Source: Stratiolaelaps scimitus (taxonomy: Eukaryota > Arthropoda > Arachnida > Mesostigmata > Laelapidae). Taken from it: DNA of 64,000 nt. A program made the translations under genes and the position numbers. Where the stretch lies: the NCBI GenBank assembly GCA_019614645.1, contig JABWDB010000016.1, forward strand, positions 2,542,001 through 2,606,000. The letters run 5' to 3'. Below the pieces are notes generated by a model. The model was not told where the DNA came from. It did no database searches and worked only from the letters and a program-made list of their open reading frames with translations. This document shows positions 13,501-26,520 of the stretch, one piece after another (the first letter of the stretch is position 1; each line of letters starts with the position of its first letter).

Positions 13501-13632
13501 GAATTGAACGCTAATCGTGTGTTTCGTATTACCTAGAACCGCTGTATGTAGTTAGTGTGAGCCTTTTTTGCAAAATTAGAATGCAGTGCATTAACCCGAC
13601 GCTTATACAAAAAGTTCAAATGTAAGTAGCTT

Positions 13633-13634
<2 letters not shown>

Positions 13635-13669
<35 letters not shown>
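13635..13669. repeat. (TA)n microsatellite
   Basis: Uninterrupted alternating TA of about 35 bp. Confidence 0.95.
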
Positions 13670-13672
<3 letters not shown>

Positions 13673-14485
13673 TCCTCGCTAACTTGTTCTCCCTGAAATG
13701 CATGTCTCTCACTACACGACTAAAATCCGGCGTCAGTCTGAGAGCGATAATGCATGCCGCCCAAAGTGTTTCCCTAAACTTTTACGATTTCATTGAATCA
13801 TTATGACCATTTTAGTTCTCGGGCATATTGCACCGTAGTGGCTTGCTTAATCACGATTGTTAATAATTGACGTACATTTATTTCTCTGCAACCAAAAATC
13901 ATGCGACAACTTTGTAAATTCTCGAAGCGGAGCTACTCTGACATACCTCGCTCCACTGTTCGTCTGGTCAGGGAAGCGTAGCTGTCGCACGGCTAATGGG
14001 ACTCTGTGGACCTCTTCGCCCCTGTGGGGAGCAGGCCTTCCATACCTAAGTGCAACACAACCCGTTGGAAGCACAACTCCAAATGGAATAGACGCTGGCA
14101 CGCTGCGCCGAACAACAGGTCCCCAGCGACATACATCCATTACACATCTCACCTCAATCGGTCGAACATAAACGGCTGTATCGTACTGCTCATGTTGCCT
14201 ACACGAGGTCGAATAACATGTTTGCATACAAGCGGTCTAAGTAGCGAAAGTGACCGTGGATTTACATGAGACATGGGTTTATCAACCTTGTCTCGTTCCC
14301 ACGTCCACAGGTGTGCGCGGTGGATACTACACTCTGAAGGATGACCTTTACGAGTACCTTTTTTTTTGCTTGAAACAAGATGACTTGATTTGCTATTTAG
14401 AACTGAAAACGGTACAACGACCTTTGCTCTTCTAAGTTTCAGACTCCAAGACGATGAACGCCCTGGTCAGGGCACATACACGGGG

Positions 14486-14778
14486 TGTTCAAAAAGTCAG
14501 GCAATCCTATGGCATTCAAATATATTTAAGCAACCTGCCATATAGCTACCATGTAAGGAGTTCGAAGAGCAACTTCGGAAACCTGTTTCGTTAGAAAAAC
14601 TCGACAATGTGGTGTTACGTTCCCTTTTCAACACGTTACATAGACCTTTCTTCCATTTAACCCGGCGTGTTGGTTTGTACGCAGATCTGAACACTTCGTT
14701 GGAGTCCTTAAACGAGAGTGGCGATTCACTAAGAATTCTCAATTTGGTTGACGCGTTGCATAACTGCTTCGTCTTCAT
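14486..14778 (-). mobile_element. possible end of a DNA transposon
   Basis: On the minus strand the sequence ends GACTTTTTGAACACCCCGTG, the form seen at termini of many arthropod Tc1/mariner-like elements. A 93-codon open frame precedes it on the same strand (14497-14778) but I do not recognise transposase motifs in it. No partner terminal repeat was found, so this is a remnant at best. Confidence 0.25.
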
Positions 14779-14920
14779 TTTCGCATAAACTAAAGAACAA
14801 GTGCCAATGTCCTAATAGTCGGTTTCCTTACATGGCTTCATAGTCACCCTTCCCGAAATTGTAGCCGCTAATGTTATCTATCCTCGACTCAACCAATCGC
14901 GCTGTGCACTTCGGATGTTC

Positions 14921-14922
<2 letters not shown>

Positions 14923-14959
<37 letters not shown>

Positions 14960-14960
14960 T
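14923..14960. repeat. (TA)n microsatellite with one interruption
   Basis: TA run interrupted by TGTA in the middle. Confidence 0.9.
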
Positions 14961-15756
14961 CTAGTTCTTGTTGAAGGTGCATTAGTCAAATACAAAAATA
15001 AACTGCCGTGACTGCTCGCTGCACGTTGAACTGTTCTGTCAAATCCGTCTCTCAGCGAATCTCCTTAGCGCGTTTGTTTTTTTCGTATTTTTTCTTGGGA
15101 GCGACCACCCCGGCCTTATTTCCCAGCACGCCCACGGGCTGGTCGACTGTTTCCTTTCGACGAAAACATTCATGCCGCCTTGCGTGTATTATCTGCCGTG
15201 CCGTATCACCCTTTCATCTTCTCGCCTCAGGCGAATTTCCCAGGCTCGGCCATCTCATTCCCCCCGACACACCTTAGCGTGGAAAAAAGCTCGTCGAGAC
15301 ACAAGCTGTGCATGTCGCAGAAAAGGATAGCTCTGAATATGGATCTGAGGGATGACAAACCTAACCCAGGAGAAACGGGCTGCTATAAAATGTTTTCTTT
15401 CAAAGGCACAACTCGCACGAGGAAAAACAGCATGGACTCGGGATATTTATTCGATTTTTTTTGTCTGTGGCAGGCCATTGCTGAATCAGAGAGAGGGCGA
15501 TGCTGTATGCGAATTAAGAGAATATGATAATTCGTCATTCTACGTCTGAGTCCCGAAACGAACGTTGGAATAACGCTGAGAACTTATTACAATCAGCTTG
15601 TCTTATTGAACCTAAGTTTCCATCATGGCTGGGCTTGCTTGCACCATCAATCTGTTGGATTTCAACGAGGGCTCTAACCGGCCAATACACCGAGGCGATA
15701 CAATCTTATTCTGTGATATATGTGATATATATATATATATATATATATACATTACA

Positions 15757-15905
15757 GTCAGCGCGGTGGCTTGAACTGCTAAGTCTCTGGCTATTAGAAG
15801 CCAGAGACCGTAGGTTCAAGCCCCGCTGCGTGATGACATATAAAAGAGCTTAAGCATTGTAAAATTGCAGCTACTTTAATAAATCAATAAAGCTTTACCT
15901 TTAAG
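15757..15905 (+). mobile_element. tRNA-derived SINE, second family
   Basis: The head (15757-15831) has a D-arm/A-box-like GCGGTGGCTTGAACTGCTAA, a long anticodon-like stem (CTCTGGCT paired with AGCCAGAG) and a B-box GGTTCAAGCCC. A tRNA-unrelated tail follows with TAAAAGAGCTTAAGCATTGT and ends AATAAA-TTTACC. The same tail occurs inverted at 9701-9766, showing it is a dispersed repeat and not a lone tRNA gene. It sits directly after a (TA)n tract at about 15728-15749. Confidence 0.75.
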
Positions 15906-15954
15906 CTTTATATATATAGACCGAATCGATTGGTTAGTCAGACATTAAATGAAT

Positions 15955-16032
15955 ACTGGGTACTCATCGCATATAGAGCTGATGGGTTACCAATCGATAA
16001 CCCATCTGCTCTATATGCGATGAGTACCCAGT
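15955..16032. repeat. near-perfect inverted repeat, 35-bp arms, 8-bp loop
   Basis: The arm 15955-15989 (starting ACTGGGTACTCATCGCATAT) is repeated inverted at 15998-16032 with a single mismatch. The loop is CCAATCGA. Transcribed, it would form a long hairpin of pre-miRNA or hairpin-siRNA size. It lies about 50 bases after the SINE tail at 15.9 kb. Confidence 0.95.
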
Positions 16033-19000
16033 AGCCACAAATTTTCCACTAACCTTCAAGAAATGCACGCTCTATAAAATTAACACACAAAGCGAGGTTA
16101 AAACTCTATCGCACCCGATTAACCTAATTTCACACTTTCGCAATGTTCGTTGCTCAAAACTTCTCGAAAATACTTATAGCCTGTGCAATTGGCAACGCCA
16201 TTAATGGCGTTCCCGGGTCAACACAGCAACGTGCGACGTTCGCTTAGCTGGAAATTCGACCTCTCTTCGCTGGATTGTGTTTCGAGTCGAAACCAACTGC
16301 TCATTAGCGTCTTGCTGTGCCATTCCCAGTGGTTACAGTCGTCGTGTTGTTGTTTTTTCTCTCCAATTTTTTATCCTCCTATAACCGAATAATCCACGCC
16401 GCTTGCCAGCTTACTGCTACATAAGTCGCCGATACCAGCTACCATTTGCGACATGGGACGCAGGCTGTAAGCGGCTCTAATCGGCTCGTTTGCAATGGAA
16501 ACAAACAGTGCACTGGTATCTACCTTTAGCCTGCCTCTACTACATATTAACCTGATACACGTAGCCTGCCGGACCCTGCAACCCGCTCGGACACTGCTGC
16601 TGGGATGCTCACGATGCCTGATCCTAACCACCTGGCCTCGAATACCGCTCGTGCCTTCTGCCTTGACCGTGGCGTAAAGTATTCACGAGGGAACATGGAA
16701 GTTTACTTTTCACATCGTCAGTGTCTAGGTCGTGCTGAAATCGCCGCTTGTTCCACTGGTGGGCTCTTGTTTGTTTGGGTGTATTCGCAAAATCGCTAAC
16801 GTTTGCGTCGAGAACGAGCTGCGATGTATAGAAGCGTGAATTGTACAATGGACAATGAAAGAGCAATCAGAAACGACTGCAACATAGTACGCTCTTCGAG
16901 TTATACAACCCAACTGAATTCGTAGAGTCGTTAATTACGGCGCACCTCCTGTAGATTGACGATTACCAAATACTAATTAAGCATCGTTCGGATAACATAA
17001 GAATGTTATGCATGACAATTTCGGGAGCTAAATGTAGATTTTATGATCGAAGGTTCCGAAGAAGTTTTTGAAGTCAATATATTGATCAAAATATCTACTC
17101 TTTTAAGAGTATATGTATTATATATAATAACAAATATAATAATATTAAATGTAATTTGGTATAAAAATAATAATAATAATAATGACATATATAATAATTA
17201 AAGGCGATGAATAAAAAAAGCACAGCAAACTTAGGAAAAATATACAGGATATTGTTCAGTGGGGAGGACTTGTATTTTTCATTTTTAGGACTAGCCTTCA
17301 GCTGACCAATCTTAAGCAGTAAACGGGCTTAAATACCTGCTTAAATTCTACCTTATGGAATTCTTTCTTATGGAATTAGCATGGCGACTATCAAAAACAT
17401 TTATTGCATTGATGTTAAGAATGACTCTCTTCTAAATCGTCCACTGGGCCCACGCGTCATCAAGAGTCAAACATCACTAATAAATGGAAAAAAAATAGAA
17501 TTTTTGTTCTTGGCAGTTTCTCGATTAAAGGGACAGTCTCATTCGCATTGAAAGCATATGCTGATCACTCTAAGATTGTTCTCCTCGGATTCTCCCGTAA
17601 AATATTGCAATGTCATACCAGTCAGATGCATTTTACTCAACATAGGTAAGGCATATTGCATTGATTCTCCGTTCGCGTATATCGGTAGCACTTGGCCACA
17701 GTCGAACGGGATCATTTACTTACTTCACTATTTTAGTGCGATACCTCGAACCACACACATAATGTTAGTTTAAATGGGTGTATGGATCAGTGTACAGATT
17801 TAACGGGTTGTCCCTATGTACGGTTACACTTCTATTAAGTTAGCAAATGTTTTCCAATTTTTAATTATGTTTCAGATTGTCAAGGAACCCATATTCAGGT
17901 ATTCATCAGCTGTATTTGCACCCATCGCAGAGTGCATGAATTTCACAGTTTGTGTTCGTTCCTCTGGTGTGTGAGACTGGCTTTTTGTTTTACACGAACG
18001 AACTTCTAGTCACAAGCACGTTTGCTTCTCGGAAATGTGTCGCTGGAGACACTAAATTAGTATAATACTAATTAGCATTAATATTTCAGATTGATGGGTG
18101 CCTTAGGCTGCTGAGAGTTCTCGAAGTTATCGAGATCGATCCTAGACACCTCGCCTCAATCATTGCGCGCATGTGGACAGTCCTTGGACTTCCTATTTTC
18201 AGATTTCTATGTGCACACATACGCCCTGCATCATTTTCACGACAGCTTGAAGAGGGAATGTCTGCACGCCCTGATTTAAAACTTCGATTGTATGCACTCG
18301 TTGATGCCTCGTATCGGTTCGGGCTTGAAACTGTAACAAAACGAGATGGAATATAACGAGCGACCCAATAAAGGGACGCCTATTATCGTCTCCAATTATT
18401 AGTTTGTCACTCGTTGATTTTCAGCTCTCTCAAACCGAGGTGGAAAGTTTTTCACAGAACAGCAACGTCCAGCAGCGTCGAACACCTGTCGTGTCCTATA
18501 CAGGACGTGAAATTAGAGAATTGAACGGATGCGTCAGGGGTTTGTGCAACCAAAATGAAGCAGACAGATGTAGACGCTGAGCTCATGATGCATAAACGTG
18601 CAGTGGAGTACTTGTTTAATTATCAAATTTGCGAATAGCCGGAAGCGTCGAGACCAGAGCAATATGGTCATTACACGCATCCTAGTATACAATGTTTTCG
18701 AACATTTTCTCAGTGCTTTTTGACTTCGGGAAAAATTCTCTCGCTATGAAGTGTTGGCCCGAAAGCTTTCAATTTTGGCATTCGGTTTCGGTCGGGCAGC
18801 AAAAATATATCTCCCTTAAAAATTGGCCAATTTTCTTTCTGCACTGATACAATGTCAGCAGGTGGTATTAATGGTAATAGCAGCAGCAGCAGTAACAGTA
18901 GTGATTATAGTAGTCCTGGCGTTTGACCACGCTTCTATATTCATAGGCAAACGTGTCAATGTATAAGCTTTCATTGAGCATACATTGGCGCTGTGTACGA

Positions 19001-22000
19001 AGAACACATTCATCGAATTTGATTTTTATTTTTGTCCCCCGTTGAGACGCTGTCGCCGTGGCATCCTTGTCCCAAATTGTGACACTGTATCGTCAAACAC
19101 AGAATTATTATTATTATTGCGATGATTACACGTTGAACGCTGTTACCCGACGCATAATAAGAATCGGCCACCATAGATAGACGTTCGACAAAATCAACTC
19201 GCAAGGCCTTACGTTCCGCATGGCGTCCGTGGACGCAGCAGTGGACAAATTCAGCCATTCCGTATTACGTCGGGGTCTAAGTGAAGAACGCCGCATCGAA
19301 AGAAATGAAGAAAAACATTACACTGAGTGACATTTTCTGTGTTCGTTCTCTCTTCTTCGTCTACTTGATCTTTTTTTTTTATTTGTTCTGTATTTCGACT
19401 CACTTTCTTCAGTCACATCACAGCAATACAGCCGTTTTCGTCGGACCCGAGTGACAACCAGCTGTGCTACAAGGCAAGCAATGGATGTGATGTTGGGCGA
19501 AAATCGAAGCCCACTTCAGCTTCAGCTATATTTCACATTAAGTGTAATGGTTTTTACTATAAAGTTATGTAAAAAAAAAAATCGATTTTTGAGTGTAAGC
19601 CAAGAGGCAGAATATAACGGTAGAAGACAAACATACGAATAGGATACCCTGCTAAGTGGAAACTCGATATAGGTCTGGTTTTCCGAAAATGCCTGGCGGG
19701 AATGCACGACAGCATTTTCTTCATTATACTGTATAGATTGTACCTAAATCACAAATGTGAACGCTAGGAGGAAGGGAATAGGACAAGACGCTGGAGACTG
19801 AGGGTCGACCGAATGATCACTGCTAGACAGACACAACACCGTTTTACACATAACATTAAAAAAAAAACAAATTAAGCTGGAACAGGCTTCTTTTACTAAT
19901 GTCCAGATATCTGTCTCCCCTAGCTGTGTAATACTTCCGTCTCATGTGTGGGGAAAGTGTATGATATATAATAAAATACAATAAAATACGGGAGCACCTT
20001 TTAGTCAGAGGGCTATGTCACCTCGTGTAGATCGAACTTCGATCGGCCGAGCAGGTATCCGATACTTCCACACGCGGAGTGATCGCTATCACTTTCAAAC
20101 AGTGAAGAGCAAAGCTTTAATCTCAATAACATTGCCTGGTTGTAAATGATTTTCTTCGTATTAATTTTGTTGTTGTTACAACGAGCTCCTTGCTGACCAA
20201 CCAGTGGTGAACTTTTACGAGTTTTTGGTCCTTAGACAAAGCTCGCCGCCTACTCACCATTGGAACGAATGAGCAAACCTTCCACAAAAGTTTCTGAAGA
20301 TTACGTTTCGCCCGTCCCACGGCCATCTACCCCTATATAATTTGCGTTTATACACACGACCATCAGACCTCATCGATCAATTTATGTTGAACTTCTGGCC
20401 ATCCTGCGATCGTTTGTCATGCCCTGACACCATAGATACAACAGAAAACGAGCTGATTGACTTAGCTTCTACAACCAGCGACCTGTTGTTAGCAAGCGGG
20501 CATATAGGCAAGCAAGCAATCAAGATCAACAACAACAACAACAATATCTTCTTTTTACAGCTTCGACTTGACTACTGGTTGGTTAGCCACAAGTCGCCAG
20601 AGTAGATAACGAAATGGCGCGTCACTGCATCTTATATGAATGTACGTACGTATGTATGTGTATAATTGACTAGCAGAACGATCAGGGAGCTCAGCGTCTG
20701 GGTCCGCGACAATCCGTTGAACGGATCGGCGATGGACATCGAATATTGGCGTCGTAGTCTGTCTGGTCGCGACTGCTACTTTCGCTATTTGTTGATGACC
20801 GAGCGACCGTCTCACCAGTGGCCGCTACTAATCGACGACATATAACAACAATCTTAATAAATGACAGAGTCAAATAGCCACAAACGCCGAGCGACACACA
20901 ATAATGCCAACAACAACAGCAGCAGCAGCAACAACATACTGTACCATTCGATAGTTGCCATGCCCTGGTGGCAGACACCACTAACGGCGTATATAGCAGG
21001 CCATGGTCATTGCTTCATTCATTCAATCCATTCTTGGTGCTGCTCCTGTATGTCGATGTGTGTTCGTGCATGTAGATTAGAATCGTCTACGTTGTTGAAT
21101 CCACTGTTATATAATAGATAATGACATTAATGACGATAACATCACAACGACGATAACAGCGCAGCGTTCGCCAGCGATGGCGTAATTCGACATAAGAGTT
21201 ATCGTGCTTGTTACTATATATCAGCGTTCGAATTCGACTGTTCCAGCATACGGCACTCTACAATTGATCCGATACACCCATATGGATCTATGCACATAAA
21301 CATACGAAGATAATAGTTACCGCCGCTATTGTAGATGAAAACGAAAATTTCACCGTTTTGCCGCCCCGCTACGCTAAAACAATGATTACACTTTTCGTTT
21401 GTCGATGGTGATCGATCTGGCCGGACGGGGTAGTTCGATTCGTGAACAACAATCACTGTTGTCAAATCAAATTATTCTGGAGTTTTCGAAAGCTATTAAC
21501 GTCTGTATCTACGCTATATTACAATGAGCTCTTTTCAGGTACGAGCAAGCTCCGGTATTATCTGGTCGCCGTAAACTGATATTGATAACAAATCGATAAG
21601 GTTAAGATAGACGGATCCGATACCAGACGCCAGCCTCACAGAATTACCTACGTCAGAATTATGGACGACGATCATCTACGACGAATGCCCACAGCACCAG
21701 AAGAACACTTCTGTCACGCTGTATCTGTAGAAAAACTCGTTATTACTAGTTAATAGGCTGAATGGATTGTGTAGATTGCGTACAACGTCAATATTTGTAC
21801 TGGTCTAATGTGAAATAGATCAGTCACGATCAATTTAGTTCTATTAGTGTGAGTTCATTGGCGGAGCATATATCATCAAGGTTTGTTTTTGAGCATTGAA
21901 GCGAAACTTCGTATATTTTTTCATGTCTGAATTCAGGTAGAATTACCAATTGATGGATGCACTTCGTCAGGTTGTTCGCTTACAGTAAATTGTGGCATTT

Positions 22001-24404
22001 TGTCCCTGTCCTTTGGCATTCTGTAAGCGAATAGTTGAACTCTATGAATGGGGCTTACATAAAAGGACATTGATATAAGTGAGGTTTCCCTTAATTTGAG
22101 TACACGAGAAGATGTGCCAGCTATACCTATCAGAAAATAAGGTTTCATGCAGTCGGCAAGAGAGATTAATAATAGCATTAATTAATAGCGAATACTTAAA
22201 AATAACCTATGCTCCTTAATATCTAGCCCACATCGCCTCTTTTCAACGAACGATTAATTGTACGTCGTCCGTAGGCAACATCTATTGTCAAATTCACTGA
22301 CTCAAACTCCTATTTAAGTTCGTACCGAGTAATCGATGCTGGCGGCAATGTGGGATATATCACAGTTGACCCCATTTATCACTATCTGACCTCTTAATAT
22401 CTACTCACCGTTAACTGATATCTGACGAGCGTCAATATCCGATATGAAATGACAGGTGCTTCGAGCTTGGAGCGGGCCATGCGCCGTACGCGTTGAGCAT
22501 TGTAATAAGCTCAGCTTGAATGATAGGAGATGATATTATTAGAGTCATGTTGTATTGTTTGTAGTCTCACAAATAGAAACCCACATCTAAAGGTCACGAC
22601 AATCAGACAATCAAACGAATGAAGGAAGACAAATGACTCATATTTGGCTGGTGTTAACACCCTACAAATATTTACTTTTCACAACACAATTTTCTGGTGT
22701 GTCCCCGATGCGTTTATGGCCGAAACGGCAAAAGGCTAAATATTGATTTGCCGTCAATCTGTTTTTGGGTGCGTCGTCGACGGTCCATCATATAATCAGA
22801 TAGGCGAAATGCCCCCATGAAGAAGAGTTATAGTCTTCAACGGCCGATCAGCTGGAAGATTGCAAGCTATCTTAGTATAGTTAATTTTGGCAACATGGCA
22901 ATTCTGTTTTGGAGACAGTGAAACCATTTTGTAGAGATTTTACTTATCGAGTTTTCGGTGGGTGAGATGATTTCCGTATGTGGGTGTGCACGTCGTATTC
23001 TTGTCCTTGTGGAATTAGACGTGTCTTCATCGAGTTGGAAAACCGTCATGCATTTCCTGGGTGACATTTTCAATATTCGTCCGCTGACAGCCTAAGTTCT
23101 ATTCGGTATAGCTTACAAATGATCACATAGTTTATACTTGAGCGAAACTTTTGGAATGGGCCTGTGTAAACTGTCCAAAATGCTTGCTGTAGACCCCATG
23201 ACCAAATAGACGGCTACAGTCAAAATCCTCGTACGATCGTCAGTGAATATATTCTGCAGCCCAATACGACTTCGCTGGCAGAATTAAGCGGATCTATTAC
23301 GATCGTAACTGGCAAGGACCGTGGCATAGGAAATAGATAGAATTGTAGTACGGCACAAGGTTGCTATGGAGTTGAGGAAAAGTCGATTGACATCTACGAA
23401 GTGGTGCGAAATGGGGTCCCAGCCCACTTGGTAGCAGGACGCTTGTTACACGAAGCGGTCAGTCCCGCAGTAAAATAAAATCAGAAAAAAAAGGTTGACA
23501 CTTCCATGCGGTGTATACATCGGCAAATGGAAGCCAACTTTTTTTTTAACTGAACACAGCCACTTTGTGAAAACCCTGTATGTCGCTCCGGAATAGCGAA
23601 CGCTATCTGGACCTGGTTGTTGTTGATTTGTTTTGTTTTTTATCTCGGATACGTTGTTTCAGAAAACTCTTGAAGCTGTACCTGTTTCAATTTGACTACC
23701 ACACGTGGAACTAGTAGGATAATAGCCCCCGGCAACTGCCGGGTTCGGGCTGGTCGATGGTCACCAGCACGGGTCTGATAATCCTATCAGGGGCTGTGTT
23801 CTTGGGAGTTATCGGTATGCCCACTGCCAGCTGCATTTCGACAAATGGGTCAAGAGGACTGCAAGGAAGAGATCTTGAGGGTCTGTGCCTATATTCAAAT
23901 CCACTTAATTTTTGGTCATTTCATTCGTATGACCACAATTTGTGACTCCCACTCAGACTAGACTGGGTGACCAATTCACTCGATAAATATCTGGAGTACC
24001 TATACGTGCGGTTATCAAGTTTCATATTTGCTTTATTAATAATACTAAAAAATTATTATATTAAAAATATGAAATCATCCATGGTAATTGATAACACTAT
24101 CGGGCATCAATACTTTCGTGTTCAAGTCTTTTTCATCTGGACTCTCTTAATAATGTGAAATACAGTGTCCGTTCAGGGTCTTGAAGTCCGTGCGTAGAAA
24201 AACTACTGTTCGAGTTAGTTATAAAGAAGTTCAATTATTGAATGACGTCAGCGATTAGTCAATCGTTATGAATGTGTAATGTATACGTCGAAGTGATTGT
24301 AGTTATATTTGTGTTATCATGTTTTGTAATGACTAGCTGAGGAACAAATATTATATATTTAATTACGTTTTCATCCAATAGTATATATAGAGACGACATT
24401 ATTA

Positions 24405-24408
<4 letters not shown>

Positions 24409-24450
<42 letters not shown>

Positions 24451-24458
24451 ACATATAT
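24409..24458. repeat. (TA)n microsatellite
   Basis: About 38 bp of pure alternating TA, followed by an interrupted stretch. Confidence 0.95.
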
Positions 24459-25479
24459 GGAATAATAATGGTGTCATGGTTCTCATCATAGTTGACACGT
24501 TCGTACTTTCCAGGCGACGCTTCTTCCACAAATTCCGTCATGTGCTGATAAAAATGATGCCTCCCCTTCGCCCTTTGTTTCACCTATTTCACTCAATACA
24601 CGTACATATTTTTGTCTGACCTGAATGAGATGCTTTGGGATCATTAAACTACGTAATAATTCTACTGAGGATAAGCAATCTGTAACAAGACCGTAGAATG
24701 ATCTAGCTCATTCGTAAGGAGGTAAACATGTTTTTCGTCTTAAATCCGTGATCCTAAAGTCTGTCATCTAGAACATGAAAGACACACTCTCATTGAAAAG
24801 ACCTAGCGTAAGACAAATATTGATATGTAGGTGATAGGTGCACTCTCAAAACACCCCATACTAGGCAAACATGTAGGTGATTCGTTTAGTTTACTTCCAG
24901 ATTCACCACTCGTGATCTCCCACCAACTCGTGGTTGAGACGGTGATGTCAATATCATCAAGGTGATGTTATGACATCGTTGACATTTGTTGTGACGATTA
25001 ATGAAGGCTTACGGCCTTCATACTGCCGTACGTCTACCTTTCATTCGATTCGCTACCACCAGGGGTGAACAATTATAAGTAGATACTATCAGCTGCAACC
25101 GTGTTAGAAACGTGGATAATTTGCAGGACAACAATCCGGCCAGGAGATGTTGAAAAATAAGCTACCATGGCCGAATTGCTTAGTATATAATAGGCCATGA
25201 TAATTGCTTTCTTCAAGGTCAGCCCGTTTTGCTAGAATACGACTCATTATCTCTAAATAAGGACAGGCGCATGCCAAATGCTACCACCCGATACAGGAAA
25301 TATGTCAAACTAGCACTAACTGTTCTCGAGGCAAACTACGGCTATATTTTGTTTCGAACGTCGAGGTGAGACTCCTTTACATAAATCCAACTTCGTCCTG
25401 CTCAAAAGATCAATAGTAATCTATACGATTGAATAGGTCTCATCACAAAATAGCCAAGCTACGATTACGCCAAGGTTCG

Positions 25480-26520
25480 GTAGTCAGATTAACCCCACCG
25501 TGTTCCCCGACTTGCTCCTTGTTGCAGGCGGAAAGCGTCAAGCTCTAGAGTTAGCGAGACGGAATTTCAAAAGAAAAATGAAAGAAAACGATTTTCGTCC
25601 CGTCTTCCATCGATTCATTTCAGCAGTGGCCGTGTACTATATAGTAGGTGACGCTGTGGTGGTGTTGGTGGTGGTGGCCATCGTAGCAGTTGTACCAGGT
25701 GATAGTGGTAGCAGCTAGGGAAGGCCATCGCTGCAAGGAGGTTCGTATGGCCCCTGTCTCCGTGCGCGTCGTTTTCGTCTCCGTCCGTCTGAGCCGTCGC
25801 TGATGCAGGGCCTGCTGCAGCCGCCGCCGTCACCACCAGAGCAACGGCAGCAGCTGCCGCCGCCGCTCCGCCACCACTGTCTACCGTTCGTAGCCACCCC
25901 GTAGCGGCCCACCGCGACGGCCGCCACTGGGGGGCAAGAGTCTGGACCAGAGCCCAACGACAGGACGTCACCACCACCAGTGCTGCTGAACGAAGACGCA
26001 CCCGGAGCCCAATATCCGAAGGGGACCACATTGCCGTCTAACTCACAGACGCTCACAGGCGCCTGACAACGCGGAACAGCAGCACGTCACCACCACACAG
26101 TACAGCGGCGAAAGGACCCCGGCGGTCACCGGCGGTGTTTCGCGCAACAAAATCCAAACCAATCCCGTGTCTCTGTTCTATTGGTGCCACCTCTACAACA
26201 ACAACAACAACAACAACTACAGCCACTATTACTGCTATCCTTACGGCCGCTATTCGTGGTGGTGCTGGTGCCAATCGATAAAGCAACCAACAATACTGAC
26301 TATTTGTTGTCTTCGCCGTTTTAGCTACCAGCAGAACGAGCACATAGTTGGCTCATGACGTGCGCCGTCAGCAACAGTCGTAGCAGCAACAGCAACAACA
26401 ACGACACAGTGACAAGAGCTCCCGGTACTACTACAACAAGCTACTGCCACTAATTCAACAACCTGCGACACACCTCAGCCACTATCCTGAAGACTGCTAT
26501 CCACTGAGAAATAGCAACCG
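25480..26520. other. GC-rich, low-complexity island; possible untranslated first exon
   Basis: Strong triplet bias: GGTGGT and GTGGTGGTG near 25660, CAACAACAACAAC near 26190-26218, CAGCAGC-type text near 25810-25870 and 26370-26410. All long frames here (138, 113 and 96 codons, minus) are simple Gly/Ala/Val/Ser-rich translations of that bias. Good donors follow at 26507 (ATG then gtacgt) and about 26781 (cctac then gtgagt), so a plus-strand 5' untranslated exon is plausible but unproven. Confidence 0.4.

Larger units (their letters stand above)
13500..25480. other. intergenic or intronic, no gene seen
   Basis: No frame with recognisable motifs. Contains the SINE at 15757-15905, the 35-bp-arm hairpin at 15955-16032, TA tracts, a (CAA)n/(CAG)n patch near 20910-20935, and small GC-richer patches near 14.0, 15.1 and 16.6 kb. 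It could be a large intron of a gene starting or ending elsewhere. Confidence 0.5.

Noticed and set aside
15757..15831. Functional tRNA gene
   Set aside because: The tail after it is repeated elsewhere and the acceptor stem is imperfect, so a SINE is the better call.
25615..26343. Gly/Ala/Val/Ser-rich minus frames as proteins
   Set aside because: They are direct translations of triplet-biased DNA with no start context or splice support.
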